Source of the DNA: Xanthobacteraceae bacterium
GTDB lineage: Bacteria > Pseudomonadota > Alphaproteobacteria > Rhizobiales > Xanthobacteraceae
DNA: 16,576 nt
Direction: 5' to 3'
Assembly (NCBI GenBank): GCA_030036975.1
Contig: JASHSE010000372.1
Coordinates: forward strand, 1-16,576
Position 1 is the first letter of the stretch, and each line of letters starts with the position of its first letter. This document shows, piece by piece, positions 6,503 to 13,971 of the stretch. The notes under the pieces were generated by a model. The model saw nothing but the letters and a program-made list of their open reading frames with translations. It searched no databases and was not told the DNA's origin. The position numbers and the translations under genes were made by a program.

Positions 6503-9238
6503 TCACTCCCCGGCGTTCTCCTCGCCCTCCTCCGAAATCCGCTCCACCGAGGCGACACGCTCGCCCTCGGCGGTCGTGAATACGATGACGCCCTGAGTGG
6601 CGCGGCCGGCGATGCGGATGCCATCGACCGGGCAGCGAATGAGCTGGCCGCCGTCGGTGACCAGCATGATCTGGTCGGTGTCCTCGACTGGAAACGAGGC
6701 GACGATGCGGCCGTTCTTCTCGGTGACCGCCATGGCGACGATGCCTTTGCCGCTGCGGTTGGTGGTGCGGTACTCGTAGGACGAGGTGCGCTTGCCAAAG
6801 CCTTTTTCGGAGATCGTCAGCACGAACTGCTCCCTGGCGGAGAGTTCGGCGTAGCGCTCCTGGCCGAGCTCGATGGCGCCGGCCGCTTCCTCGCCATCGC
6901 CGTTGCCGCCATTGCCGCCGTTCTCGTCGCCCTCCCCGCTGGTGCCGCGACGCACTGCATGGGCGCGCTTGAGATAGGCGGCGCGTTCTTCGGCGGTGAC
7001 CTCGACATGACGCAGGATCGATTGCGAAATCAGCTTGTCGCCGTCGGCGAGATTGATGCCGCGCACCCCCATCGAGGTGCGGCCGGAAAACACCCGCACG
7101 TCATTGACCGGGAAGCGGATGCACTGCCCGGCGGCGCTGGTTAAGAGCACGTCGTCGTTCTCGGTGCAGATCTGCACGTCGACGATGGAATCGCCCTCGT
7201 CGAGCTTCATGGCGATGATGCCGGAGCGGCGCACGTCGGCGAAATCCGACAGCTTGTTGCGGCGCACGGTGCCGCGCGTGGTGGCGAACATCACGTCGAG
7301 CGTGTTCCAGGTCGCCTCGTCCTCCGGCAGCGGCATGATGGTGGTGATGGTCTCGCCCTGCTGCAGCGGCAAAATGTTGATCAGCGCCTTGCCGCGGGCC
7401 TGCGGCGCCGCCTGCGGCAAGCGCCAGACTTTTTCCGTGTAGACCTGGCCGCGCGACGAGAAGAACAAGAGCGGCGCGTGCGTCGAGGCGACGAACAGCC
7501 GCGTCACGAAATCCTCCTCCCGGGTCTGCATCCCGGCGCGGCCCTTGCCGCCGCGGCGCTGCGCCCGGTAGGTCGAGAGCGGCACGCGCTTGACGTAGCC
7601 GGCATGCGAGACGGTGACGACCATGTCCTCGCGCTGGATCAGGTCTTCGTCTTCCATCTCGCCTTCCTGATCGACGATCAGGGTCTTGCGCGGCGTCGCG
7701 AACTCGTTCTTGATCGCGGTGAGTTCCTGTTTGACGATCGCCTGGATGCGGGCGCGCGAGCGCAGCACGGCGAGATAATCGGCGATCTCGTCGGCGAGCT
7801 TGTCGAGCTCGGCCTTGATCTCATCGCGGCCGAGCGCGGTGAGCCGCTGCAGCCGCAGATCGAGGATCGCCTTGGCCTGCTCGGCCGACAGCCGGGTGGT
7901 GCCGGCCTCCGACACGCTGTGGCGCGGATCGTCGATCAAGGTGACCATGGCAGCGACGTCGCGCGCCGGCCAATCGCGGCTCATCAATTGGTCGCGCGCC
8001 TCGTTGGCGTCCTTGGCGGCGCGGATGAGCCGGATCACCTCGTCGATATTGGCGACCGCAATCGCAAGCCCGACCAAAATGTGGGCGCGGTCGCGCGCCT
8101 TGCTGAGCAAATGCTTGGTGCGGCGGTAGAACACCTCCTCGCGGAACGCGACGAACGAGGCGAGCAGGTCCTTCAAGCTCATCAACTGCGGCCGGCCGCC
8201 CTCGAGCGCCACCATGTTGGCGCCGAACGAGGATTGCAGCGCGGTGAAGCGGTAGAGCTGATTGAGCACCACATCGGGCACCGCATCGCGGCGCAGCTCG
8301 ACCACCACGCGATAGCCGTCGCGGTCGGATTCGTCGCGCAGCGCGGCGATGCCTTCGATCTTCTTGTCGCGCACCAGTTCGCCGATGCGCTCGACCAGAT
8401 GCGCCTTGTTCACCTGATAGGGAATCTCGGTGAACACAATCGCCTCACGCTCGCCGCGCAAGGTTTCGAAATGCATCTTGCCGCGCATCACGATCGAGCC
8501 GCGGCCGAGGTGATAGGCGGCGCGGATGCCCTGGCGGCCCAGAATGATGCCGCCGGTCGGGAAATCCGGGCCCGGCACGATGGCTATGAGGTCGTCGATG
8601 GAGAGCGCCGGATCGTCGATCAAGGCGATGCAGGCGTCGATCACTTCGCCGAGATTATGCGGCGGAATATTGGTGGCCATGCCGACGGCAATGCCGCCGG
8701 CGCCATTGACCAGCAGGTTGGGAAAGCCGGCCGGCAACACCAGCGGCTCGCGCAGCGAGTTGTCGTAATTGGGCTGGAAATCGACGGTATCCTTGTCGAT
8801 GTCGCGCAACAGTTCCATGGCCGGCCGGCCCAGCCGGCACTCGGTGTACCGGTAGGCCGCGGGGTTGTCGCCATCGACGGAACCGAAATTGCCCTGGCCG
8901 TCGATCAACGGCAGGCGCATGGAGAAATCCTGCACCATGCGCACCAGCGCGTCGTAGATCGACTGGTCGCCGTGCGGATGGTATTTGCCCATCACGTCGC
9001 CGACGACATGAGCGCATTTCACATATTTCCTGTCCGGCGTATGGCCGTTCTCGTGCATCGAATAGAAGATGCGGCGATGCACCGGCTTGAGCCCGTCGCG
9101 CGCATCGGGCAGCGCGCGCGCCACGATCACGCTCATGGCGTAATCGAGGTAGCTCTTCTTCATCTCCTCGGTGATGGAGACGGGACGAATGTCATTGTTG
9201 CCGGCGTCGTCCGGCGCTCTGTCGTCGTTGTCGGCCAA
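6503..9238 (-). CDS. gyrA: DNA gyrase subunit A, 911 aa
   Basis: GyrA, the DNA-cleaving subunit of gyrase (A2B2 with GyrB), which introduces negative supercoils. The N-terminal winged-helix/tower region begins at SITEEMKKSYLDYAMSVIVA. The catalytic tyrosine is Y131 in AAYRYTE. The quinolone-determining region reads GKYHPHGDQSIYDALVRM: the position of E. coli Ser83 is Q92 and that of Asp87 is D96. The GyrA box QRRGGKG that marks a true gyrase, as opposed to ParC, is present near residue 560, followed by the six-bladed C-terminal domain. That domain carries a Gly/Asn/acidic insert at about residues 764-787. The start is TTG (9238-9236): a TGA lies in frame just upstream and no ATG is available before the conserved region. 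GAGAG sits 4 nt ahead. Confidence 0.97.
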   Translation of the reverse strand: MADNDDRAPDDAGNNDIRPVSITEEMKKSYLDYAMSVIVARALPDARDGLKPVHRRIFYSMHENGHTPDRKYVKCAHVVGDVMGKYHPHGDQSIYDALVRMVQDFSMRLPLIDGQGNFGSVDGDNPAAYRYTECRLGRPAMELLRDIDKDTVDFQPNYDNSLREPLVLPAGFPNLLVNGAGGIAVGMATNIPPHNLGEVIDACIALIDDPALSIDDLIAIVPGPDFPTGGIILGRQGIRAAYHLGRGSIVMRGKMHFETLRGEREAIVFTEIPYQVNKAHLVERIGELVRDKKIEGIAALRDESDRDGYRVVVELRRDAVPDVVLNQLYRFTALQSSFGANMVALEGGRPQLMSLKDLLASFVAFREEVFYRRTKHLLSKARDRAHILVGLAIAVANIDEVIRLIRAAKDANEARDQLMSRDWPARDVAAMVTLIDDPRHSVSEAGTTRLSAEQAKAILDLRLQRLTALGRDEIKAELDKLADEIADYLAVLRSRARIQAIVKQELTAIKNEFATPRKTLIVDQEGEMEDEDLIQREDMVVTVSHAGYVKRVPLSTYRAQRRGGKGRAGMQTREEDFVTRLFVASTHAPLLFFSSRGQVYTEKVWRLPQAAPQARGKALINILPLQQGETITTIMPLPEDEATWNTLDVMFATTRGTVRRNKLSDFADVRRSGIIAMKLDEGDSIVDVQICTENDDVLLTSAAGQCIRFPVNDVRVFSGRTSMGVRGINLADGDKLISQSILRHVEVTAEERAAYLKRAHAVRRGTSGEGDENGGNGGNGDGEEAAGAIELGQERYAELSAREQFVLTISEKGFGKRTSSYEYRTTNRSGKGIVAMAVTEKNGRIVASFPVEDTDQIMLVTDGGQLIRCPVDGIRIAGRATQGVIVFTTAEGERVASVERISEEGEENAGE

Positions 9239-9327
9239 GATACTCTCGCGCAGCCTTGAAGGTCATTCTGCTTAGCTGATTCAGCCCCCGCGCGCCACCC
9301 CAAAGGGACCGTCCGGCGAGCTATTTT

Positions 9328-9356
9328 CATATGGGGATTCAGAGGCTTAGGCGCAA
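9328..9356 (-). promoter_or_regulatory. Weak candidate promoter for gyrA
   Basis: On the minus strand TTGCGC (9356-9351), a 17-nt spacer and CATATG (9333-9328) form a poor -35/-10 pair about 90 nt upstream of the gyrA start. It is the best AT-rich candidate in the divergent gyrA-marC interval, but a weak one. Confidence 0.25.
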
Positions 9357-9429
9357 GCCATGGCGAACCCAGCCGACGCCATGTTGGACCGCAAGGAAAC
9401 TTGCAAATTCGGCTGCCGGCACGATCAAT

Positions 9430-9459
9430 TTGCCGGTCAAAACGACGGCTGGATATAAG
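9430..9459 (+). promoter_or_regulatory. Candidate sigma-70-type promoter for the MarC-family gene
   Basis: TTGCCG (9430-9435), an 18-nt spacer and TATAAG (9454-9459) each match the alphaproteobacterial -35 and -10 consensus at five of six positions. Transcription would start near 9466, giving a leader of about 57 nt to the ATG at 9523. This also argues against translation from the longer frame that opens at 9331. Confidence 0.45.
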
Positions 9460-9522
9460 AGGGCGGCGGTTGCGTTACGCGGCGCATCGCCGCCGGATCC
9501 GAGTCATCGCCAGGCCTTACCC

Positions 9523-10149
9523 ATGGCCCTCAACTACGTCATATCGGCGCTGGTGACCCTGTTCGTCGTGGTCGATCCCATTGGATTGGCACCGACCTTC
9601 ATCGGCATCACCGAAGGCCTCTCCCCATCGCTGCGCCGCCAGGTCGCGGCGCGCTCCGCGCTGATCGCCGGCGCGATCTTGATCGGGGCGGCGTTGATCG
9701 GCGACTGGCTGTTGGCGCGGCTCGCCATCTCGCTGTCGGCATTCCGCATTGCCGGCGGTCTGTTGCTGTTCTCGATCGCCACCGAGATGGTGTTCGGGGT
9801 GCGCATGCGCCGCGAAGGCGAAGCCGCCGAGGAGGCATTGGAGGAGCGGGCGCGCAACATCGCCGCTTTTCCGTTGGCGATCCCGCTGATGGCCGGCCCG
9901 GGCGCCATCACCGCGACCGTGCTGCTGGCCGGACGTTCCGGGCACGATCCGTTGCTGCTCGGGCTCTTGCTGGGCGCGGTCATTGCCGTCGCCGGGTCAT
10001 GCTTTGTCGCTTTCCTGTTCGGCGCGCAGCTCGGCCGCGTGCTTGGCGTGACCGGCAATATCGTGCTCTCCCGCCTGCTCGGCGTGCTGCTTGCGGCGCT
10101 TGCGGTGCAATACGTGGTCGACGGCGTCCGCGCCGTGCTCGCGGGATAG
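9523..10149 (+). CDS. MarC-family integral membrane protein, 208 aa
   Basis: A polytopic inner-membrane protein of the MarC (UPF0056) family with about six hydrophobic segments. The family signatures are the N-terminal VVDPIGLAPTFIGIT and the central FPLAIPLMAGPGAITATVL. Length is typical (about 200 aa). The family's function is not established; the original multiple-antibiotic-resistance link in E. coli was not upheld. The frame is open back to 9331, but the 64 extra residues are Arg/Pro-rich and unlike the family, while the hydrophobic core starts directly at the ATG at 9523. The ribosome binding site is weak (CAGG, about 9 nt upstream). It is divergent from gyrA, a pairing I recall from related genomes, and convergent with the tyrosinase gene. 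Confidence 0.88.
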   Translation: MALNYVISALVTLFVVVDPIGLAPTFIGITEGLSPSLRRQVAARSALIAGAILIGAALIGDWLLARLAISLSAFRIAGGLLLFSIATEMVFGVRMRREGEAAEEALEERARNIAAFPLAIPLMAGPGAITATVLLAGRSGHDPLLLGLLLGAVIAVAGSCFVAFLFGAQLGRVLGVTGNIVLSRLLGVLLAALAVQYVVDGVRAVLAG

Positions 10150-10174
10150 CCAGTGTTCAGGAAATCAGCGCCGT

Positions 10175-10213
10175 CGCGTCATGGTGTCGTGCCATGGTCC
10201 AACGCCCGACGCG
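10175..10213. terminator. Nested inverted repeat between convergent genes
   Basis: CGCGTC (10175-10180) pairs with GACGCG (10208-10213), and inside it CATGG (10180-10184) pairs with CCATG (10192-10196). It fills the 71-nt gap between the convergent MarC-family and tyrosinase genes, where a bidirectional terminator would be expected. There are no T-runs on either side. Confidence 0.3.
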
Positions 10214-10220
10214 AGCGGTG

Positions 10221-11792
10221 CTAACGCACTTCGAAGTGGAACGGCCTCCTCGGCGGCAGCGCCGCCATGAGCGCGCGCGGCTGCGTCAACAGGCCGTCGC
10301 GCGTGCGCACCTCGATCTGATATTGGGCGCTGTCGGCAACGGAACGAGGCAGACCGTGCAAGCCGATGAAGGCCTTGGCCTCGAGATGCGTCTGACAATT
10401 GGCGCATCCGGCAACATGCCAGCGGCTTAGCACTGCCTCTGTTCCCAAATGCTGTTTTTTGCCGTCGATGACCGCATAGGCAGAAATCATGAATGAGCCG
10501 CGGATTGCCGATCGATTGATTCCCGACACGCGCACGACTTTGTTGCTGCGGTCCGGCAGCAGAGCCGCCATGACCGGCGGCTGCTCCAGCGAGCCGGGGC
10601 CGTAGCTGTAGCCGAGCTGCTTCTGAATGTCGATGCAGTCGAGCGACGTATAAGGCCGCTCGCGGTCACCGTCTCGCTTTTTGAAAGGATCGAGCGGCGA
10701 TTCCAATGTCAGCCAGGAATTCGGCGCCACCCCGGGCGTCGGTCCCTGACTATCCACCGAATTGGTGCCGGGATAGCCATCGATAATTTCGAGATGATCG
10801 GTGAACCCATGCCTCTTCTGCCATAGCCAGAACACGCGATCGATAAAGCAGTGATGAAAGAAGAAGATCGGATCGAGCCCAGCGGTGTCATTTTCGCCCA
10901 TGTCGCCGTTCGCGCCTTCGATCGGCGAACGGTCGTAGTTCGGAACGTCGCAGCCGCCCACCGCCAGATGGATGCTGTTGTGCGGCGACTCCAGCGGCAC
11001 GACCGGTTCGATTCCGGGGGCAAGATTTTCGTTCCATTGCGCGGCAGAGGTCGTGTTGGAAAAAACCGTATAATTCGGCGCGTTCAAGCAGTCCTCAAAT
11101 TTCTTGCGGACGTGCGTCGGGATCACCTGCTTGTTGACGATAATGACCGAGGTGAGCCATGCCACAACGTTCTGATTGAGGAGCTGCACGTTTGTGCTGT
11201 AGTCGGGGAATTGCGCATTGTGTGCTTTGGTCTTGGCAATATCGTTGGGACCTACCAGGCCGGACAGCGGGTAGCGGACTGTTTCGTAACCTTTGGGCTT
11301 GCTGTAATTCGGGTCGTCGCCGCTGATATTGTCGGTGATATTGGCGGTAAAAACGAAAGAACGCAGCGGGTTCGCAATTGTTTGGCCGTCGAGCACGAAA
11401 TTCTCGTCGGTAAGCGCCCAGGGAATACCGGTTGTGGCCGAGGCATCGCTGGTCTCGTCCCAAAACGGCAGCGTGACGTCCGCGCAGCCCGGAATGCTGC
11501 GCAACGCGTCTTCCAACCTCAACAAATAGACTCGATGCCATAGCGGAAACAGGATATTGCCGTGCATGCAATAGCCGCCCCAGTACGAAGCGTTGCCCCA
11601 GCCGGCGCCGCGAAATGGCTCGCCGTGGTAGCCGCCGATCACGAAGAACGAGTTTGGATTGTCCGGCGGCAGCTCTTTGATGCCCTTCCAGGCCCGCATC
11701 AAATCTTCGAGCGGCTTCTTGTTACCCTTGCCGTACTCATCCTGGAGTTCGACGATCGATCTGCGGACCCGCAGTGCTGCGCCGTTGCTCAT
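10221..11792 (-). CDS. Tyrosinase (type-3 copper), fungal-like, with C-terminal domain, 523 aa
   Basis: A binuclear-copper phenol oxidase. CuA ligands are H56 (GGYHGEPF), H77 (YCMHGNILFPLWHR) and H86. C75-x-H77 matches the Cys-His thioether motif of fungal tyrosinases. CuB ligands are H271 and H275 (ESPHNSIHLAVGG) and H314 in DPIFFFHHCFIDRVFW, which fits the tyrosinase signature D-P-x-F-x3-H-x3-D. E268 and N272 occupy the positions of the water-holding Glu/Asn pair tied to monophenol hydroxylation. After about residue 400 comes a beta-rich C-terminal domain with C463-x-x-C466 (AGCANCQTHL), like the CxxC of pro-tyrosinases. No signal peptide or Tat motif is seen. The ATG at 11792 (GGGGGA 9 nt upstream) is preferred over a TTG eight codons earlier. 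It is divergent from the DJ-1-family gene. Confidence 0.9.
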   Translation of the reverse strand: MSNGAALRVRRSIVELQDEYGKGNKKPLEDLMRAWKGIKELPPDNPNSFFVIGGYHGEPFRGAGWGNASYWGGYCMHGNILFPLWHRVYLLRLEDALRSIPGCADVTLPFWDETSDASATTGIPWALTDENFVLDGQTIANPLRSFVFTANITDNISGDDPNYSKPKGYETVRYPLSGLVGPNDIAKTKAHNAQFPDYSTNVQLLNQNVVAWLTSVIIVNKQVIPTHVRKKFEDCLNAPNYTVFSNTTSAAQWNENLAPGIEPVVPLESPHNSIHLAVGGCDVPNYDRSPIEGANGDMGENDTAGLDPIFFFHHCFIDRVFWLWQKRHGFTDHLEIIDGYPGTNSVDSQGPTPGVAPNSWLTLESPLDPFKKRDGDRERPYTSLDCIDIQKQLGYSYGPGSLEQPPVMAALLPDRSNKVVRVSGINRSAIRGSFMISAYAVIDGKKQHLGTEAVLSRWHVAGCANCQTHLEAKAFIGLHGLPRSVADSAQYQIEVRTRDGLLTQPRALMAALPPRRPFHFEVR

Positions 11793-11927
11793 GTTCGTGC
11801 ATCCCCCAAGCGTCAACCGACAACTGCCGCGTCAAGACAACTTGCACTTTAAAGGTGGCATTTGAAGAAGTAAAGTTGAGCGGGACGCCGCACGGTCACG
11901 TGCTGAAACGAGCAACGGGAGAACGCA

Positions 11928-12569
11928 ATGCTCATCGGTATTCCGGTTTATGACGATGTCGACATGCTCGACGTCACCGGCCCGTTTGAAATGTTCACCT
12001 GGGCGGGACTCGACATCGAGATTGTCGCCCATGCCCGCGGGCTATTTAGGTTCCGCAAGGGCTTCTACTTCGAAGTGCTGAAGACGTTTGCGGATGCCGG
12101 CGCTTACGACGTGCTCTGGGTGCCGGGCGGGGACCCCGACGCGCTGGCGCGGCTGATCGGCGATCCGCGACGCACCTATCTGGATTTTCTGATCCGACAG
12201 AGCCAGCGAGCCAGGTATGTGGCGTCGGTTTGCGAGGGCGCGATGCTGCTGGCCGCCGCCGGCCTTCTCGACGGCTACGAAGCGACGACGCACTGGGCGT
12301 TCGTGCCATGCTTTAAGGAGCGTTTCCCCAAAGTGAAGGTCGCCGCCGATCATCCGCGCTTTTGCCTTGACCGCAACCGACTGACCGGCGGCGGAATTTC
12401 CTCGGGACTCGACGAAGCCCTCAAGCTCATCGAACTACTCCTTGGGACAGCGGCTGCTCAGGCGGTCCAACAAAGTACCCAGTATTATCCGAAACCGCCG
12501 GTCGAGAGCGCAATCCCTGAGGCCACCACCTGCCCGCTCCCTCCGGTGACCATCCCGGCAGTCCATTAG
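11928..12569 (+). CDS. DJ-1/PfpI-superfamily protein, 213 aa
   Basis: A class-I glutamine-amidotransferase-like protein of the DJ-1/PfpI superfamily. The N-terminus (IGIPVYDDVDMLDVTGPFEM) and the nucleophile elbow with C102 (ASVCEGAMLLAAAGLLDGYE, then ATTHWAF) are close to isocyanide hydratases and to the N-terminal domain of some AraC-type regulators. D15 matches the catalytic Asp of isocyanide hydratase, but the residue after the Cys is E103 rather than Thr, so the same reaction is uncertain. There is no HTH, so it is not a regulator of the GlxA type. The last 30 residues form a Pro-rich tail beyond the domain. The start has GGAG 7 nt upstream. It shares a 135-nt divergent interval with the tyrosinase gene, which suggests joint control and perhaps handling of reactive quinone or carbonyl products (inference). 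Confidence 0.85.
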   Translation: MLIGIPVYDDVDMLDVTGPFEMFTWAGLDIEIVAHARGLFRFRKGFYFEVLKTFADAGAYDVLWVPGGDPDALARLIGDPRRTYLDFLIRQSQRARYVASVCEGAMLLAAAGLLDGYEATTHWAFVPCFKERFPKVKVAADHPRFCLDRNRLTGGGISSGLDEALKLIELLLGTAAAQAVQQSTQYYPKPPVESAIPEATTCPLPPVTIPAVH

Positions 12570-12691
12570 TTGGCGCGGCGGCGAATTCATCGCTCGTTAA
12601 CCATGACCGGTCATGCTCCCTCACACTGCCTGTTGTTACGGGCAACGCCAAACAAACAGCATCAAAATCGCCGCATAAATCGCCGCCGCAC

Positions 12692-13240
12692 ATGGACGAT
12701 CAAACGAGCGATACAGCACGACCGCCGGCCTTTCGCATCCGCCCCGCGGAGCCTGGCGACGTGCCGGCGCTGATGCGGCTCAAGCGCCTGTTGGCCGAGG
12801 CCGAGGATTCCGCGCACGCCGTTCGCGCCAGCGCCGCCGATTGGCTGCGCGACGGTTTTGGACCGAATCCGGGATTTAGCGCCTTTGTGGCCGACATGGG
12901 CGGAGCGGTCGTCGGCATGGCCACCTGCAGCCGCCGCGTCATCACCGGCTGGAGCGGTCCCGTCGTGTTCCTGCAGGATTTGTTCGTCAAGCCGGCGCAT
13001 CGCCGGCACGGCATCGCCGGCGCGTTGATGGCGCGCGTTGCGGCGCTCGCCGGCGAGATCGGCAGCCCCATCGTCGAGCTGACGGTGCGGGCCGACAACG
13101 TTGCGGCGCAGACGTTTTACAGCCGCGCCGGCTTTCGGCCGCTACCGCAATGCCTCACCTATGTGCTGGCCGGGCCGGCATTGGACGCGCTCGCGCGCGA
13201 CGATGAAACCGGCGACGAGGCGCTGGCGCTTGCCGGCTGA
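12692..13240 (+). CDS. GNAT-family N-acetyltransferase, 182 aa
   Basis: A GCN5-related acetyltransferase. It begins FRIRPAEPGDVPALMRLKRL (strand 1 and helix 1). The acetyl-CoA-binding motif A is LQDLFVKPAHRRHGIAGALM, where RRHGIAG fits the Q/R-x-x-G-x-G/A pyrophosphate loop. Motif B is the ELTVRADNVAAQTFYSRAGF segment, with the Asn and Tyr usual in the family. The acceptor cannot be inferred. No clear ribosome binding site precedes the ATG, which lies 122 nt after the DJ-1-family gene; cotranscription is possible. It converges on the DUF2269 gene with only 41 nt between them. Confidence 0.88.
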   Translation: MDDQTSDTARPPAFRIRPAEPGDVPALMRLKRLLAEAEDSAHAVRASAADWLRDGFGPNPGFSAFVADMGGAVVGMATCSRRVITGWSGPVVFLQDLFVKPAHRRHGIAGALMARVAALAGEIGSPIVELTVRADNVAAQTFYSRAGFRPLPQCLTYVLAGPALDALARDDETGDEALALAG

Positions 13241-13281
13241 GGCGTTACGTCCCACCGCTGCATTCGTCGAGGCGGCCGCGC

Positions 13282-13767
13282 TCAATACCAATGCGGCTGC
13301 CAGATCATCAGTGCGAATATCGCCAACACGCCGGCGAAAGCCGGCCAGCCCAGCCAGAACCAGATCCGATATAGGCGATAATAACGCCTGGGCAACGGTT
13401 GTGATTTTATCGCCGCCTGGTGCGCAAGGTCGCGGATGCGCATCTGGATGAACACGACCGGCAGCCAGCACAGCCCGACCAGCAGGTAAAGCCAGAGCGA
13501 CGCCACGATCCAGGATTCGTCGAGCGGCGACAGCCCGATCGCCCAGGCCAGCGCAAAGCCGCTGATCGGTTGCACCAATACGGCCGTCGCGATGAAGACG
13601 AAGTCGGCGATCACCACGAAGCGCGCCACCACCGCGATCACGCCGGAATGGCCGGTGCGGTGCGCCTTGAACATGAAGAAGGCGATGCCGAGCCCGGTGC
13701 CGAACAGCACCGAGGCGCCGATCGCATGCACGAATTTGATGGCGTAGATGACGTCGAGATCGATCAT
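13282..13767 (-). CDS. DUF2269-family integral membrane protein, 161 aa
   Basis: A small four-segment membrane protein matching my recollection of the DUF2269 family (COG5528). Segments lie at about residues 7-30, 44-70, 83-106 and 134-156. The first contains KFVHAIGASVLFGTGLGIAF with a conserved His, and the second contains an ADFVFIATAVLVQPISG stretch. The C-terminus has RRYYRLYRIWFWLGWPAF. The function of the family is unknown. The ATG overlaps as ATGA the stop of a short upstream frame that looks like the tail of a deleted gene, so it was probably the second gene of an operon with translational coupling. Confidence 0.8.
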   Translation of the reverse strand: MIDLDVIYAIKFVHAIGASVLFGTGLGIAFFMFKAHRTGHSGVIAVVARFVVIADFVFIATAVLVQPISGFALAWAIGLSPLDESWIVASLWLYLLVGLCWLPVVFIQMRIRDLAHQAAIKSQPLPRRYYRLYRIWFWLGWPAFAGVLAIFALMIWQPHWY

Positions 13768-13876
13768 CGCTCGTTCAGGATGGCAAGCGTCAGCAGCATC
13801 GCTATCAGGTCAGGCACGCGCGCGACAGGCACGCCAAGCCGATCAACCCATCGGCGCCGGCGATCAGGACGCGCAT
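13764..13876 (-). pseudogene. Deletion scar of an SDR-family (possibly DoxX-fused) gene
   Basis: From the ATG at 13876 the minus strand reads MRVLIAGADGLIG (to 13838), the N-terminal Rossmann strand with the GxxGxxG-type loop of SDR/epimerase proteins, but the frame stops at 13805. In a different frame, 13820-13764 reads RVPDLIAMLLTLAILNER and ends in a TGA that overlaps the DUF2269 start codon (ATGA). That hydrophobic tail resembles the end of the DoxX-like domain carried by some SDR proteins encoded beside DUF2269 genes. Head and tail with almost the whole middle missing suggest a large internal deletion. The N-terminal match is clear but short; the C-terminal assignment is from recollection. 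Confidence 0.45.
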
Positions 13877-13971
13877 GGCGGCGTCATTGCGGCAGGCGGC
13901 GGCGCAGTACGGCATACGCGATAGTCGCCGAGCCGGCTTCGCTTGGCGCGCAACGGCGCGTCGCGCATCGA

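Noticed and set aside
7478..9259. Long plus-strand open frame (593 codons) opposite gyrA
   Set aside because: It is exactly antisense to a clear gyrA. High GC content lengthens antisense frames, and the product is an unrecognisable His/Arg/Ala-rich sequence.
9331..9522. 64-residue N-terminal extension of the MarC-family protein
   Set aside because: The extra residues are Arg/Pro-rich and unlike the family, and a likely promoter lies inside this stretch. The start at 9523 gives the usual length.
11793..11816. TTG start eight codons upstream for the tyrosinase, and TTGACG there as a -35 element
   Set aside because: The ATG at 11792 has a GGGGGA ribosome binding site at 9 nt, which overlaps the extra codons. 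A -35 at this place would put the -10 inside the coding region.
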